Of a stretch of DNA of 10,838 nucleotides, positions 1 through 6,818 are shown piece by piece. Position 1 is the stretch's first letter, and every line of letters starts with the position of its first letter. This stretch comes from Paracoccaceae bacterium (GTDB lineage Bacteria; Pseudomonadota; Alphaproteobacteria; Rhodobacterales; Rhodobacteraceae): NCBI GenBank assembly GCA_019090405.1, contig JAHRVZ010000009.1, positions 1 to 10,838 on the forward strand, written 5' to 3'. A program made the translations under genes and the position numbers. The notes below the pieces were generated by a model. The model was not told where the DNA came from and did no database searches. It worked only from the letters and a program-made list of their open reading frames with translations.

Positions 1-1481
1 CCCGCGAAAAACTGATGACCCGGCGCTGGCCTGCCGGTCCGATCCTTGAATATATCGCGCTGATTGATGATCCGACCCATACCGCAAATGACGACGGCAC
101 CTATAACCTGTCCGAGACGCAAGCCCGCGCCATTCTGGAACTGCGTCTGCAACGCCTGACCCAGATCGGCGTCAAAGAAGTCACTGATGAACTTCGTGAA
201 CTGGCTGCCAAGATCAAGGAATACCTTGAAATCCTAAGTTCACGCGATCGCATCATGGGCATCATCCGCGATGAGCTTCAGGATGTTCGCGACCAGTTCG
301 CCGTGCCGCGCCGCACCGAAATCGTTGACTGGTCCGGTGATATGGACGACGAAGACCTGATCGAACGTGAAGACATGGTCGTGACCGTGACATCCGGTGG
401 CTATATCAAACGCACCCCATTGGTTGATTTCCGTGCGCAACGGCGTGGCGGCAAAGGCGTGTCGGGCATGCAGACCAAAGAAGAGGACGTCGTAACCACC
501 CTCTTTGTGGCCAACACCCATACGCAATTGTTGTTCTTCACCACCGAAGGCATGGTTTACAAACTGAAAACCTGGCGTCTGCCCCAAGGTGGACGCACCG
601 CCAAGGGTAAGGCTGTTGTCAATATTCTGCCAATCCCTCCGGGGGTTTCGGTGGCCGCGATCATGCCGGTGGATGTACCCGAAGAAGAATGGGCTGACTT
701 GCAGATTGTCTTTGCGACTTCGGCAGGTTCGGTAAGGCGCAACCGTCTGTCCGATTTCACCAACGTCAAACGCAACGGCAAAATCGCCATGAAGTTTGAG
801 GGCGACAATGAAGGCACCCGCCTGATCAACGCGCGCATATGTTCGCAAGATGACGATGTGATGCTGGTCACCACGTCGGGTCGTGCGATCCGGTTCCCAA
901 CCACCGAAGTGCGCGTATTTAACAGCCGCTCATCGGTCGGGGTGCGCGGGATCCGCCTGAACGGCAAAGACGAAGTCGTGTCGATGTCCGTCATCAGCCA
1001 TTTTGACGCCACAGCGGACGAACGCACCGCTTACCTTAAACGCCGCCGCGCGGTGGCGGGGCTGGCGGATGATGCCGAGCTGGAAGAAGATGATAACGCC
1101 AACGCAATGGCAACGATATCTCAGGAACGCTATGCCGAGATGTCGGCAGCTGAAAACCTGATCCTGACGATTACCGCTGGCGGGTCAGGCAAACTCAGTT
1201 CATCCCACGACTATCCGGTCCGTGGACGCGGCGGTATGGGCGTGGCGGCAATGGACCGCGCCATGCGGGGCGGTACGCTGATCGCGTCCTTCCCGGTGGA
1301 AATGGACGACCAGATCATGCTGGCCACCTCAAAGGGTCAGTCAATCCGGGTGCCGGTCGAAGGCATTTCGTTCCGTTCGCGCAGTGCCGGGGGCGTCAAA
1401 GTCTTTAACACCGGCAAAAACGAAGAAGTCGTCAGCGTCGCCTGGATCGCGGATCAAGGGGATGAAGAAGATGAAAGTTGA
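1..1481 (+). CDS. gyrA: DNA gyrase subunit A, C-terminal part (5' end outside window)
   Basis: This is the A subunit of DNA gyrase, the type II topoisomerase that introduces negative supercoils. The reading frame is open from base 3 with no credible start, so the breakage-reunion domain lies mostly upstream; about 492 codons are visible. The first part resembles the GyrA tower/coiled-coil region (LSETQARAILELRLQRLT). The C-terminal DNA-wrapping beta-pinwheel follows, with a GyrA box QRRGGKG at 438-458 and blade motifs such as GGYIKRT and GRAIRF. An acidic, charged insert (about 1003-1143, containing LEEDD) sits between blades, as in alphaproteobacterial GyrA. The protein ends in an acidic tail, GDEEDES; in E. 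coli a GyrA acidic tail modulates wrapping. The full protein is probably about 900 residues. GyrA rather than ParC is chosen because of the intact GyrA box. Confidence 0.96.
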   Translation, partial: REKLMTRRWPAGPILEYIALIDDPTHTANDDGTYNLSETQARAILELRLQRLTQIGVKEVTDELRELAAKIKEYLEILSSRDRIMGIIRDELQDVRDQFAVPRRTEIVDWSGDMDDEDLIEREDMVVTVTSGGYIKRTPLVDFRAQRRGGKGVSGMQTKEEDVVTTLFVANTHTQLLFFTTEGMVYKLKTWRLPQGGRTAKGKAVVNILPIPPGVSVAAIMPVDVPEEEWADLQIVFATSAGSVRRNRLSDFTNVKRNGKIAMKFEGDNEGTRLINARICSQDDDVMLVTTSGRAIRFPTTEVRVFNSRSSVGVRGIRLNGKDEVVSMSVISHFDATADERTAYLKRRRAVAGLADDAELEEDDNANAMATISQERYAEMSAAENLILTITAGGSGKLSSSHDYPVRGRGGMGVAAMDRAMRGGTLIASFPVEMDDQIMLATSKGQSIRVPVEGISFRSRSAGGVKVFNTGKNEEVVSVAWIADQGDEEDES

Positions 1482-1494
1482 TGGAAAGTTGATG
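1473..1494 (+). repeat. 11-bp perfect tandem duplication at the gyrA stop
   Basis: The 11-mer GAAAGTTGATG occurs twice in direct succession (1473-1483 and 1484-1494). The gyrA TGA stop (1479-1481) lies in the first copy. Because the stop precedes the second copy, the duplication does not change the protein. It looks like a replication-slippage product. Confidence 0.8.
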
Positions 1495-1509
1495 AGAAAC
1501 TAAAGCTAA

Positions 1510-1547
1510 GTGGCTGAAAATGTGTGAAATTATGCAGTTTCAGCCAC
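1510..1547. terminator. Stem-loop between convergent gyrA and sulfotransferase genes
   Basis: A perfect 10-bp inverted repeat has arms GTGGCTGAAA (1510-1519) and TTTCAGCCAC (1538-1547), separated by 18 bases. It lies 28 bases after the gyrA stop and 25 bases from the end of the opposing sulfotransferase gene, where a shared bidirectional terminator would be expected. No strong T run follows directly on the plus strand (a CTTTTTCC comes about 15 bases later), and the minus side is only moderately T-rich. Intrinsic termination is therefore plausible but not textbook. Confidence 0.5.
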
Positions 1548-1572
1548 ACGCATCCAACACCGCTTTTTCCGT

Positions 1573-2361
1573 CTAATATCCAAAAATCTCATAATCTTTA
1601 GCGTATATTTTTTCAATCTTGCGTTTAAGAGTAGCAGAAACGCCAAGGTCCACGCGTGAGGATGGATTGTACTTTTGGTTCAGGTCGATTGTTGAAATAT
1701 AGGCACCCAAACCGGCCGAATTGAAAACATGTTGAATATCATCATTATAGTTTTCATATTTTGCGACTAAATCAATCGGTAAATAGGTGTTTCCAATGCT
1801 AATATGTTGTTCGCGCCAATGTTGGTTACAATTCAGATGGGAATCTGAAAGAGCCTCATCGACAAAATCCACAAAGACTTCGAAATTGTGAACTAAATCG
1901 CCGTCAACTTTGTAACCCCGGTCAGTTAATGCAGGAAGGTTGCGTGAGTAAACGCCAGCATTTTTTTTGTCTACGAATATATTTTTGTAGGCTGATGTCA
2001 GTCTGTCATAGGGGTTGCGAACCATTGAAAAGCAATAAGTTGATTTATTATCAAACCCTTGGCGGATATCAAAATAGTCGTTCTCACCAAGATATACGCC
2101 TTCTCTGTGGTTGTGAACATCATCAGATGCTTCGCCTGTCGAGTAGCGCACAATTAATTGAGAAATGGCCGTAGACCCGGCTTTACAATTCTTCACAAAC
2201 AACAGTTTTTTGTCTTTGGTCATCAAACAGCTTCTAAAGACACGTCTGATCGGTTCAGGTTCCCGGCCAATAGCTGAACGGATTTTGTAGCGTTTGGAAA
2301 CAAGACGCAGCGCATTGGCCTTAAATACATTCTGAGGCTTATATTGAGGAATACTTATCAT
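1573..2361 (-). CDS. Sulfotransferase family protein (PAPS-dependent, carbohydrate-type)
   Basis: This is a predicted cytosolic enzyme that would move a sulfuryl group from PAPS to an unknown acceptor, possibly a surface sugar. From the ATG at 2361 the product has 262 residues. A 5'-phosphosulfate loop, LLFVKNCKAGST, sits near residues 53-64. The 3'-phosphate motif MVRNPYDRLTSAY is near 114-126. A downstream HWREQ segment and a C-terminal YEIFGY match the carbohydrate sulfotransferase superfamily. No signal peptide or membrane segment is evident. The ATG at 2361 is preferred because AGGA lies 9 bases upstream; the frame also stays open to a TTG at 2430 (285 residues), which has no ribosome site. 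Base composition differs from the neighbours: hand counts give 17/60 G+C at 1561-1620 and 18/60 at 1741-1800, against 34/60 at 3241-3300. This suggests horizontal acquisition. The acceptor cannot be told from sequence. Confidence 0.85.
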   Translation of the reverse strand: MISIPQYKPQNVFKANALRLVSKRYKIRSAIGREPEPIRRVFRSCLMTKDKKLLFVKNCKAGSTAISQLIVRYSTGEASDDVHNHREGVYLGENDYFDIRQGFDNKSTYCFSMVRNPYDRLTSAYKNIFVDKKNAGVYSRNLPALTDRGYKVDGDLVHNFEVFVDFVDEALSDSHLNCNQHWREQHISIGNTYLPIDLVAKYENYNDDIQHVFNSAGLGAYISTIDLNQKYNPSSRVDLGVSATLKRKIEKIYAKDYEIFGY

Positions 2362-2593
2362 TTTGGAATATCCTAACGCGTCTTGAGACGAGATACCGTT
2401 CTTTGCAATCAGCGGCAATTTGGGTGCCAAACAAGATACTGTACCAAAATGCGGCGTATTTTTTCACAAGTTGTCAGATCGGATTCAGGTTGTAAATGGC
2501 GCAAACATGTAGCTGTGCAATGCAGACCAGTCCCGCCAGTATTTAGGGCAAGGAACTGGCCAAAACGAACGCAAAACTGCGCAAAAACATGTT
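2362..2593. other. Intergenic region upstream of the sulfotransferase gene
   Basis: These 232 bases lie between two minus-strand genes. They should hold the sulfotransferase promoter, but I find no convincing -35/-10 pair. A small inverted repeat is present: GCCAGT at 2535-2540 and ACTGGC at 2555-2560 with a 14-base loop. A similar 12- to 14-base string (GCGCAA followed by ACATGT, with two extra A in one copy) occurs near 2500 and 2580. Short frames here overlap gene ends and have no family resemblance. Confidence 0.4.
2562..2582 (-). terminator. Weak candidate terminator after the M32 carboxypeptidase gene
   Basis: Read on the minus strand, a short hairpin, CGCA-GTTT-TGCG (2581-2570) with one further G-T pair, lies 12 bases after the peptidase stop and is followed by TTCGTTTT. 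The stem is only 4-5 bp, so termination would be weak. Position and T-richness are the support. Confidence 0.28.
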
Positions 2594-4063
2594 CTACAAT
2601 CCGTAAATCCCACCAAACTTTGCCTCAAGATAATCCAGCAACGGCCCCTCACCCGGCTCAACCCCACTGGCCAGCTTGATCACCTCGCGCGGTGCATATA
2701 GCCCGCCATGTGTTTGCAGGTTTTCGCGCAACCATGTGGTGGCAGCCTTGGTATCGCCGGTCGCCAGATCGCGCTCCAAAGACGGAACCGCCGTCTGCAA
2801 TGCCTCGTACAGGCACCCCGCATAGACATTGCCCAGGGCATAGGTCGGGAAATAGCCGAACAACCCAACAGACCAATGCACATCCTGTAGACAGCCATTG
2901 GATGGTTTGTCCACTTTATAGCCGAAATCAGCAAGAAACTGATCGTTCCAGGCGGTTTCCAGATCATCAACCGCCAGATCGCCCGACATCAATGCCCTTT
3001 CAAGATCAAAGCGCAGCATGACGTGCAGGTTATACTGCACTTCGTCAGACTCGGTGCGGATATAGCCGTTTGAGACCTTGTTTACAGCGGCATAAAACTC
3101 ATCTGCATCGGCGATTCCAAAATCACCAAACACATCCGTCATCTGGTCAAACATCCAGCCGGTAAATGCACGTGACCGGCCCAATTGGTTCTCGTAAATC
3201 CGGCTTTGGCTTTCATGCACACCCATCGACACGCCCTGCCCCAATGGTGTCAGCGCATAGGCCGGATTGATCCCCAATTCGTAACAGGCATGGCCGACCT
3301 CATGGATGGTGGAATAGAAACAGTTGAATGGATCGTCCGGATTGGTCCGCGTGGTAATGCGCACGTCTGATCCGCTTCCGGAACTGAACGGATGCACGGC
3401 CTTATCCAGCCGTCCACGTTTGAAATCATAGCCGAACTTGCGCGCCAGTTCACGCGACAGGCGCATCTGTTTGCCGGTGTCAAACGGCCCCTGAACGTCG
3501 GCGGGCGCTGGTTTGTCCAACACAGCTTGGCGCAATGCCACCAATCGCGGGCGCATGGCGTCAAAGATCGCGCCAATCTCTGTGCCACTGGTGCCATGCT
3601 CATAATCCGCCAGCATGGCATCATAAATATCCCCACCGGCGGCCAAAGCAGCGCCTTCCTGTTGTTTCAGGTTCACGACCTCGGCCAGAACTGGCAAAAA
3701 GCTGGCTACATCTTCGTCGGCGCGTGCGGCGGCCCATTTGCCCTGCGCCTCAGACGTTATTTGTGCAATGGCGCGTGCCAGATCAGCCGGAACCTTGTTG
3801 GCCCGTTCATAGGCACGGCGAATTTCACGCAGTTGCGCACGCCCCACGTCATCGGTTGCTTTCGCCGTTTCAAGCCATTCACCCACTTGTGGGTTGGATC
3901 GGCGCGCATGCTGCACGGCCTCGATTGCGGCCATTTCTGCGCCGCGCTGTTCGGCGGCTTCCCTTGGCATCATGGTTTCCTGATCCCAGCCCAATCGCCC
4001 GGAAATCTGCGCCAAAGCCGAGGTGTCGCGTTGATAGGCCATCAATTCGTCATAAGCACTCAT
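2594..4063 (-). CDS. Carboxypeptidase M32 (carboxypeptidase Taq family)
   Basis: This is a zinc metallocarboxypeptidase of family M32 that trims C-terminal residues from peptides, probably in the cytosol. It has 489 residues, close to the usual ~500. Family motifs appear in order: HPF at 224-226, DVRITTR at 233-239, the zinc site HEVGH at 254-258, HESQSR at 283-288 giving the likely third ligand E284, IRTESDE at 335-341, and GYFPTY at 403-408. All expected catalytic residues appear present. The ATG at 4063 is chosen because GAGGAA lies 7 bases upstream and the protein begins MSAYDELMAY like its relatives; the frame runs on to 4177, but that extension lies inside ctaA. The start overlaps the ctaA stop as ATGA, which suggests translational coupling as the last gene of a trmJ-ctaA-peptidase operon. 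No functional link to heme A synthesis is apparent. Confidence 0.95.
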   Translation of the reverse strand: MSAYDELMAYQRDTSALAQISGRLGWDQETMMPREAAEQRGAEMAAIEAVQHARRSNPQVGEWLETAKATDDVGRAQLREIRRAYERANKVPADLARAIAQITSEAQGKWAAARADEDVASFLPVLAEVVNLKQQEGAALAAGGDIYDAMLADYEHGTSGTEIGAIFDAMRPRLVALRQAVLDKPAPADVQGPFDTGKQMRLSRELARKFGYDFKRGRLDKAVHPFSSGSGSDVRITTRTNPDDPFNCFYSTIHEVGHACYELGINPAYALTPLGQGVSMGVHESQSRIYENQLGRSRAFTGWMFDQMTDVFGDFGIADADEFYAAVNKVSNGYIRTESDEVQYNLHVMLRFDLERALMSGDLAVDDLETAWNDQFLADFGYKVDKPSNGCLQDVHWSVGLFGYFPTYALGNVYAGCLYEALQTAVPSLERDLATGDTKAATTWLRENLQTHGGLYAPREVIKLASGVEPGEGPLLDYLEAKFGGIYGL

Positions 4064-5205
4064 GCTGTGGTTCCTCGTACAGATGTGATTTGGGGATAGG
4101 CCGCCTGAAAACGCGCCCGCAAGATGGCGACCCAAAGGCCGATGGCAACGATCTGATGCTGGATCGCAATCTGCCACGGAGCGCCATATAGGACAGTGAA
4201 AATGCCCAGAATGATCTGAAACAGCAGCATGGCAAATGCGATATTAAAGGCCAGTCGCGTCGTTGGATTCGGGCTTTTGCGGGCCCGCAGCCAGACCACA
4301 ACCGCAAAGGCCAGCAACAGATAACCGACACCGCGATGAATGAACTGCACCAGACCGGGGCTTTCAAAAAAGTTGCGCCAAAAGGGCTCAAACACCATCG
4401 CATCCATAGGAATCAGCTGCCCGCCCATCAAGGGCCAGTCGGTGAAACTGCGACCTGCATCAATTCCAGCGACCAATGCTCCGATCAGGATTTGAAGGAA
4501 TGCAAAGTGCATTAGCCCGGTGGACAGGCCAAACAACTTGGTCTCGCGCACGCGTTGCGCCTGCATCAGCGCGCGATCGCCGCGGCCCAGCATCATGATG
4601 TACCAGCCGATAAAGCCCAGAATAACAAAGGCCAGCCCCAGATGCACCGCAAGGCGATAGCTGGCAACGTGGGTCATGCCTTCGCCTTGTGTCACACCTG
4701 ATGCCACCATCCACCAGCCAATCGCCCCCTGAGCCGCGCCCAAAGCACCCACCAACAGCAACCGCCCGGTCCATCCCGTAGGGATAGCCCGCGTCGCCAA
4801 AAAGCCGAAAAAGCCAAGGAACCAGACAAGGCCAATAACGCGGCCCAATTGACGATGGCCCCATTCCCACCAGTAAATCTGTTTAAAATCCGACAGTTGC
4901 ATCCATTCGTTCAGAATTTGAAACTGATCTATTTTCTGATACTTCTCAAATTCGGACTGCCATTCCACCTCGGACATTGGAGGGATCGCCCCGGTCAGGG
5001 GCCGCCATTCGGTGATGCTTAGCCCGCTGTCGGTCAGTCGGGTTAACCCGCCAACCACGATCATCACGACGACCAAAGCGAACAATAGCATCAGCCAGAT
5101 ACGCACACCGGTTGCACGCCCGCCCCGACCCTTATCAATCATACCGGTCTGAACCGTCTGCGCCTCGTCCGAGACTTCTTCAAAGATGTTTCGCTTGCCG
5201 CTCAT
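4060..5205 (-). CDS. ctaA: Heme A synthase (COX15/CtaA family)
   Basis: Heme A synthase is an inner-membrane enzyme that oxidises the C8 methyl group of heme O to make heme A for aa3-type cytochrome c oxidase. The 381-residue product has about eight hydrophobic segments; the first, near residues 35-53, is followed by the hallmark GGLTRLTDSGLSITEW. Four candidate heme-ligand histidines sit in conserved settings: H117 (EWGHRQLGR), H188 (RLAVHLG), H290 (FIHRGVGY) and H350 (IQHQ). Length and the EWRPLTGAIPP segment fit the alphaproteobacterial/mitochondrial COX15 type. The ATG at 5205 is chosen because GAGGT lies 5 bases upstream; a TTG at 5217 is in frame but overlaps that site. The gene begins 76 bases after the trmJ stop and ends overlapping the peptidase start. 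Cytochrome oxidase genes are not in the window. Confidence 0.96.
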   Translation of the reverse strand: MSGKRNIFEEVSDEAQTVQTGMIDKGRGGRATGVRIWLMLLFALVVVMIVVGGLTRLTDSGLSITEWRPLTGAIPPMSEVEWQSEFEKYQKIDQFQILNEWMQLSDFKQIYWWEWGHRQLGRVIGLVWFLGFFGFLATRAIPTGWTGRLLLVGALGAAQGAIGWWMVASGVTQGEGMTHVASYRLAVHLGLAFVILGFIGWYIMMLGRGDRALMQAQRVRETKLFGLSTGLMHFAFLQILIGALVAGIDAGRSFTDWPLMGGQLIPMDAMVFEPFWRNFFESPGLVQFIHRGVGYLLLAFAVVVWLRARKSPNPTTRLAFNIAFAMLLFQIILGIFTVLYGAPWQIAIQHQIVAIGLWVAILRARFQAAYPQITSVRGTTA

Positions 5206-5281
5206 GGCTGACCTCAATCTCTTATTTCCGGGACCTTATTGCCCAGCGTTGCGCGCGTCCAGACAGGTTAGTCGCAGCTTT

Positions 5282-6028
5282 CTAATCACCGCGTTCTTTC
5301 CAACGAACCATCTGCCGCATGATACCATGCAGTATTTGTGTGTCTGCACGTGTCAGAGGCATGCGTGACCATAGGTTGCGCAGATTGACCTTCATGCTTT
5401 CCGCTTTGGAAACGGGGTAAAAGAACCCGGCGTCTGCTAACCGCTGTTCATAATGTTGTGCCAGTTTTTCCATCTCGACGCCCGTGGCCCAGTCGGATTT
5501 GCGCAGATCCATCACCTCGGCCACCACTTCGCCTGCCTGCCGCTGCCATTCATAGCCCAGCAACAGCACACATTGCGCCAGATTAAGCGAGGCAAACACC
5601 GGATTGACCGGCACTGATATGATCGCATTGGCGCGGGCGATGTCTTCATTCTCAAGCCCAGAGCGTTCCGGGCCAAACATCACCGCCACCTTTTCCCCGG
5701 CAGCAGTCTTTTCGGCCGCCATCGTCATCGCCTGTTCGGGGCTGAACACCGGCTTGGTCAGATCCCGCTCACGTGCGGTGGTTGCGAACACAAACGAACA
5801 ATCGCCAACCGCGTCAGCAACCGACCCATATAGCCCGGCCTCATCCAGCAACCGCCCGGCGCCGCTGGCCATCGCATCCGCCGCAGGGTTGGGCCAGCCA
5901 TCACGCGGCGCCACAATGCGCATCCGGTCCAAACCGAAATTCCACATCGCCCGCGCCGCCGCACCGATGTTTTCGCCCATTTGCGGGCGCACCAGCACAA
6001 AGGCAGGTTGCGGCTGTTCACTTGGCAT
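5282..6028 (-). CDS. trmJ: TrmJ-type tRNA/rRNA 2'-O-methyltransferase (SPOUT family)
   Basis: This SAM-dependent RNA ribose methyltransferase belongs to the SpoU/TrmJ group. E. coli TrmJ methylates position 32 of the tRNA anticodon loop; the same target is likely but not proven here. The product has 248 residues, close to E. coli TrmJ. SPOUT motifs are visible: LVRPQMGENIGAAARAMWNF (residues 12-31) with the conserved N and R, VMFGPERSGLENED (116-129), and ISVPVNPVFASLNLAQ (137-152), which forms the knotted SAM site. The C-terminal helical part (about 184-245, with NLRNLWSRMPL) is typical of TrmJ. The ATG at 6028 fits homologues and follows GGAGAGAG; the frame is open to 6166, but that extension has no family similarity. 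It appears to be the first gene of the leftward operon with ctaA and the peptidase. A stem-loop borders its ribosome site. Confidence 0.92.
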   Translation of the reverse strand: MPSEQPQPAFVLVRPQMGENIGAAARAMWNFGLDRMRIVAPRDGWPNPAADAMASGAGRLLDEAGLYGSVADAVGDCSFVFATTARERDLTKPVFSPEQAMTMAAEKTAAGEKVAVMFGPERSGLENEDIARANAIISVPVNPVFASLNLAQCVLLLGYEWQRQAGEVVAEVMDLRKSDWATGVEMEKLAQHYEQRLADAGFFYPVSKAESMKVNLRNLWSRMPLTRADTQILHGIMRQMVRWKERGD

Positions 6029-6041
6029 GCGTATCTCTCTC

Positions 6042-6061
6042 CAACAAGGTCGGCCTTGCTG
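6042..6061 (-). promoter_or_regulatory. Leader stem-loop abutting the trmJ ribosome binding site
   Basis: On the minus strand, arms CAGCAAGG (6061-6054) and CCTTGTTG (6049-6042) pair over 8 positions, including one G-T, around a CCGA tetraloop. The last arm base is the first G of the Shine-Dalgarno GGAG (6042-6039). Folding in the mRNA could limit ribosome access. This is a direct sequence observation; a regulatory role is inference. Confidence 0.4.
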
Positions 6062-6191
6062 TAATCTTCTCACCGTATCAGAGCAACCCACCCCTTTCTT
6101 TTGTTCAAAAATATCCCCGCCGAAAGCAAAAAAGTTTTTACCCGACCGCGAAATTCGGTACACCACATCAAATCACGCAAGGATCCACCCC
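6062..6191. other. Divergent promoter region between trmJ and the ThiE-like gene
   Basis: The two genes diverge here, so promoters for both are expected. The main visible element is six A (6128-6133), one G and five T (6135-6139), a likely bent or easily melted segment. A small inverted repeat, ACCG/CGGT, surrounds 6145-6159. Candidate -35/-10 boxes in both directions match consensus poorly, so I assign none. Confidence 0.35.
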
Positions 6192-6812
6192 ATGGACGAC
6201 ATTGAGCAGCCGCAAATTTATCTGATTACACCGCCGGCTTTTGATCTTGAAACCTACCCCGATATTCTGGCGCGGGTTCTTGATTCAACCGACATTGCCT
6301 GCCTGCGCCTTGATATGGCCAGCAAAGACGAAAGCGACGTGTCGCGCGCGGCCGATACCCTGCGCGAAGTCGCCCATGCGCGTGACGTGGCCCTTGTGAT
6401 TACCGATCATGTGCTGATGGTCGAACGTCTGGGTCTGGACGGCGTGCACCTGACTGACGCTGCCCGCACCGTTCGCTTTGCGCGCAAATCCCTAAATCCA
6501 GAGGCCATTGTCGGCAGCTTTTGCGGTGCCCTGCGCCATGACGGTCTGTCAGCCGGAGAATCAGGTGCCGATTACATCAGCTTTGGCCCAGTCGGAGCCT
6601 CGCCCCTGGGGGATGGAACAGTTGCCGAAAAAGACCTGTTTCAATGGTGGTCCGATGTGGTCGAAGTTCCGGTTGTCGCCGAGGGCGGGCTAACGCAGGC
6701 ATTGATAACAGACCTTGCCCCGATCACCGACTTTTTCGGTATTGGCGATGAAATCTGGTCAACGGACGACCCACAGGCCACTCTGTCGGAATTGATCGCC
6801 GCGATGCGGTGA
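6192..6812 (+). CDS. Divergent thiamine phosphate synthase (ThiE/TenI) family protein
   Basis: This 206-residue TIM-barrel protein is recognisable as ThiE/TenI by LGLDGVHLTD (80-89), GADYISFGPVGASP (125-138) and VPVVAEGGL (159-167). True ThiE joins the pyrimidine and thiazole halves of thiamine. Here several usual substrate-contact positions look altered: the QLRxK segment reads CLRLDMAS (37-44), lacking the expected lysine; the Asn-Asp pair before GVH reads TDH (71-73); and the Thr-Lys after the GP motif is changed. Thiamine phosphate synthase activity is therefore doubtful, although annotation pipelines would probably call it ThiE. The ATG at 6192 has AAGGA 8 bases upstream. The same frame runs far upstream across trmJ on the opposite strand, but that part is non-coding. 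No other thi gene is adjacent. It ends 6 bases before the end of the convergent HupE-type gene. Confidence 0.8.
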   Translation: MDDIEQPQIYLITPPAFDLETYPDILARVLDSTDIACLRLDMASKDESDVSRAADTLREVAHARDVALVITDHVLMVERLGLDGVHLTDAARTVRFARKSLNPEAIVGSFCGALRHDGLSAGESGADYISFGPVGASPLGDGTVAEKDLFQWWSDVVEVPVVAEGGLTQALITDLAPITDFFGIGDEIWSTDDPQATLSELIAAMR

Positions 6813-6817
6813 TCGGT
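6791..6817. terminator. Inverted repeat across the ThiE-like gene stop, at a convergent junction
   Basis: Arms GATCGCCGC (6794-6802) and GCGGTGATC (6806-6814) pair around a 3-base loop, with one G-U in plus-strand RNA; weaker pairs extend the stem outward to 6791/6817. The TGA stop (6810-6812) is in the right arm. The next gene ends at 6819, so this is the only strong structure where both transcripts must end. There is no T tract on either side, so it may act as a 3'-end stabiliser or be chance in GC-rich coding DNA. Confidence 0.35.
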
Positions 6818-6818
6818 G

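Noticed and set aside
240..848. 202-codon minus-strand frame opposite gyrA
   Set aside because: Antisense to the GyrA pinwheel coding region, with no recognisable domain.
2437..2472. Promoter for the sulfotransferase gene (TTGTGA with TACAGT, minus strand)
   Set aside because: Spacing is 20 bases and both boxes are imperfect; not enough to call.
2383..2679. Possible small plus-strand genes between the sulfotransferase and peptidase genes
   Set aside because: The frames overlap coding ends on the other strand and have no ribosome site or family resemblance.
3392..4099. 235-codon plus-strand frame opposite the carboxypeptidase
   Set aside because: Antisense shadow of a gene with intact M32 motifs; the composition (His, Cys and Arg rich) is typical of a shadow frame.
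4064..4177. 38-residue N-terminal extension of the carboxypeptidase
   Set aside because: It lies in ctaA coding sequence; the ATG at 4063 has an excellent ribosome site and matches the family start.
6029..6166. 46-residue N-terminal extension of the trmJ product
   Set aside because: It crosses the divergent promoter region and leader hairpin; the start at 6028 fits length and motifs.
5604..6191. Long plus-strand open frame running across trmJ into the ThiE-like gene
   Set aside because: It is antisense to a well-conserved methyltransferase, has no family resemblance, and the ribosome site and homology place the real start at 6192.
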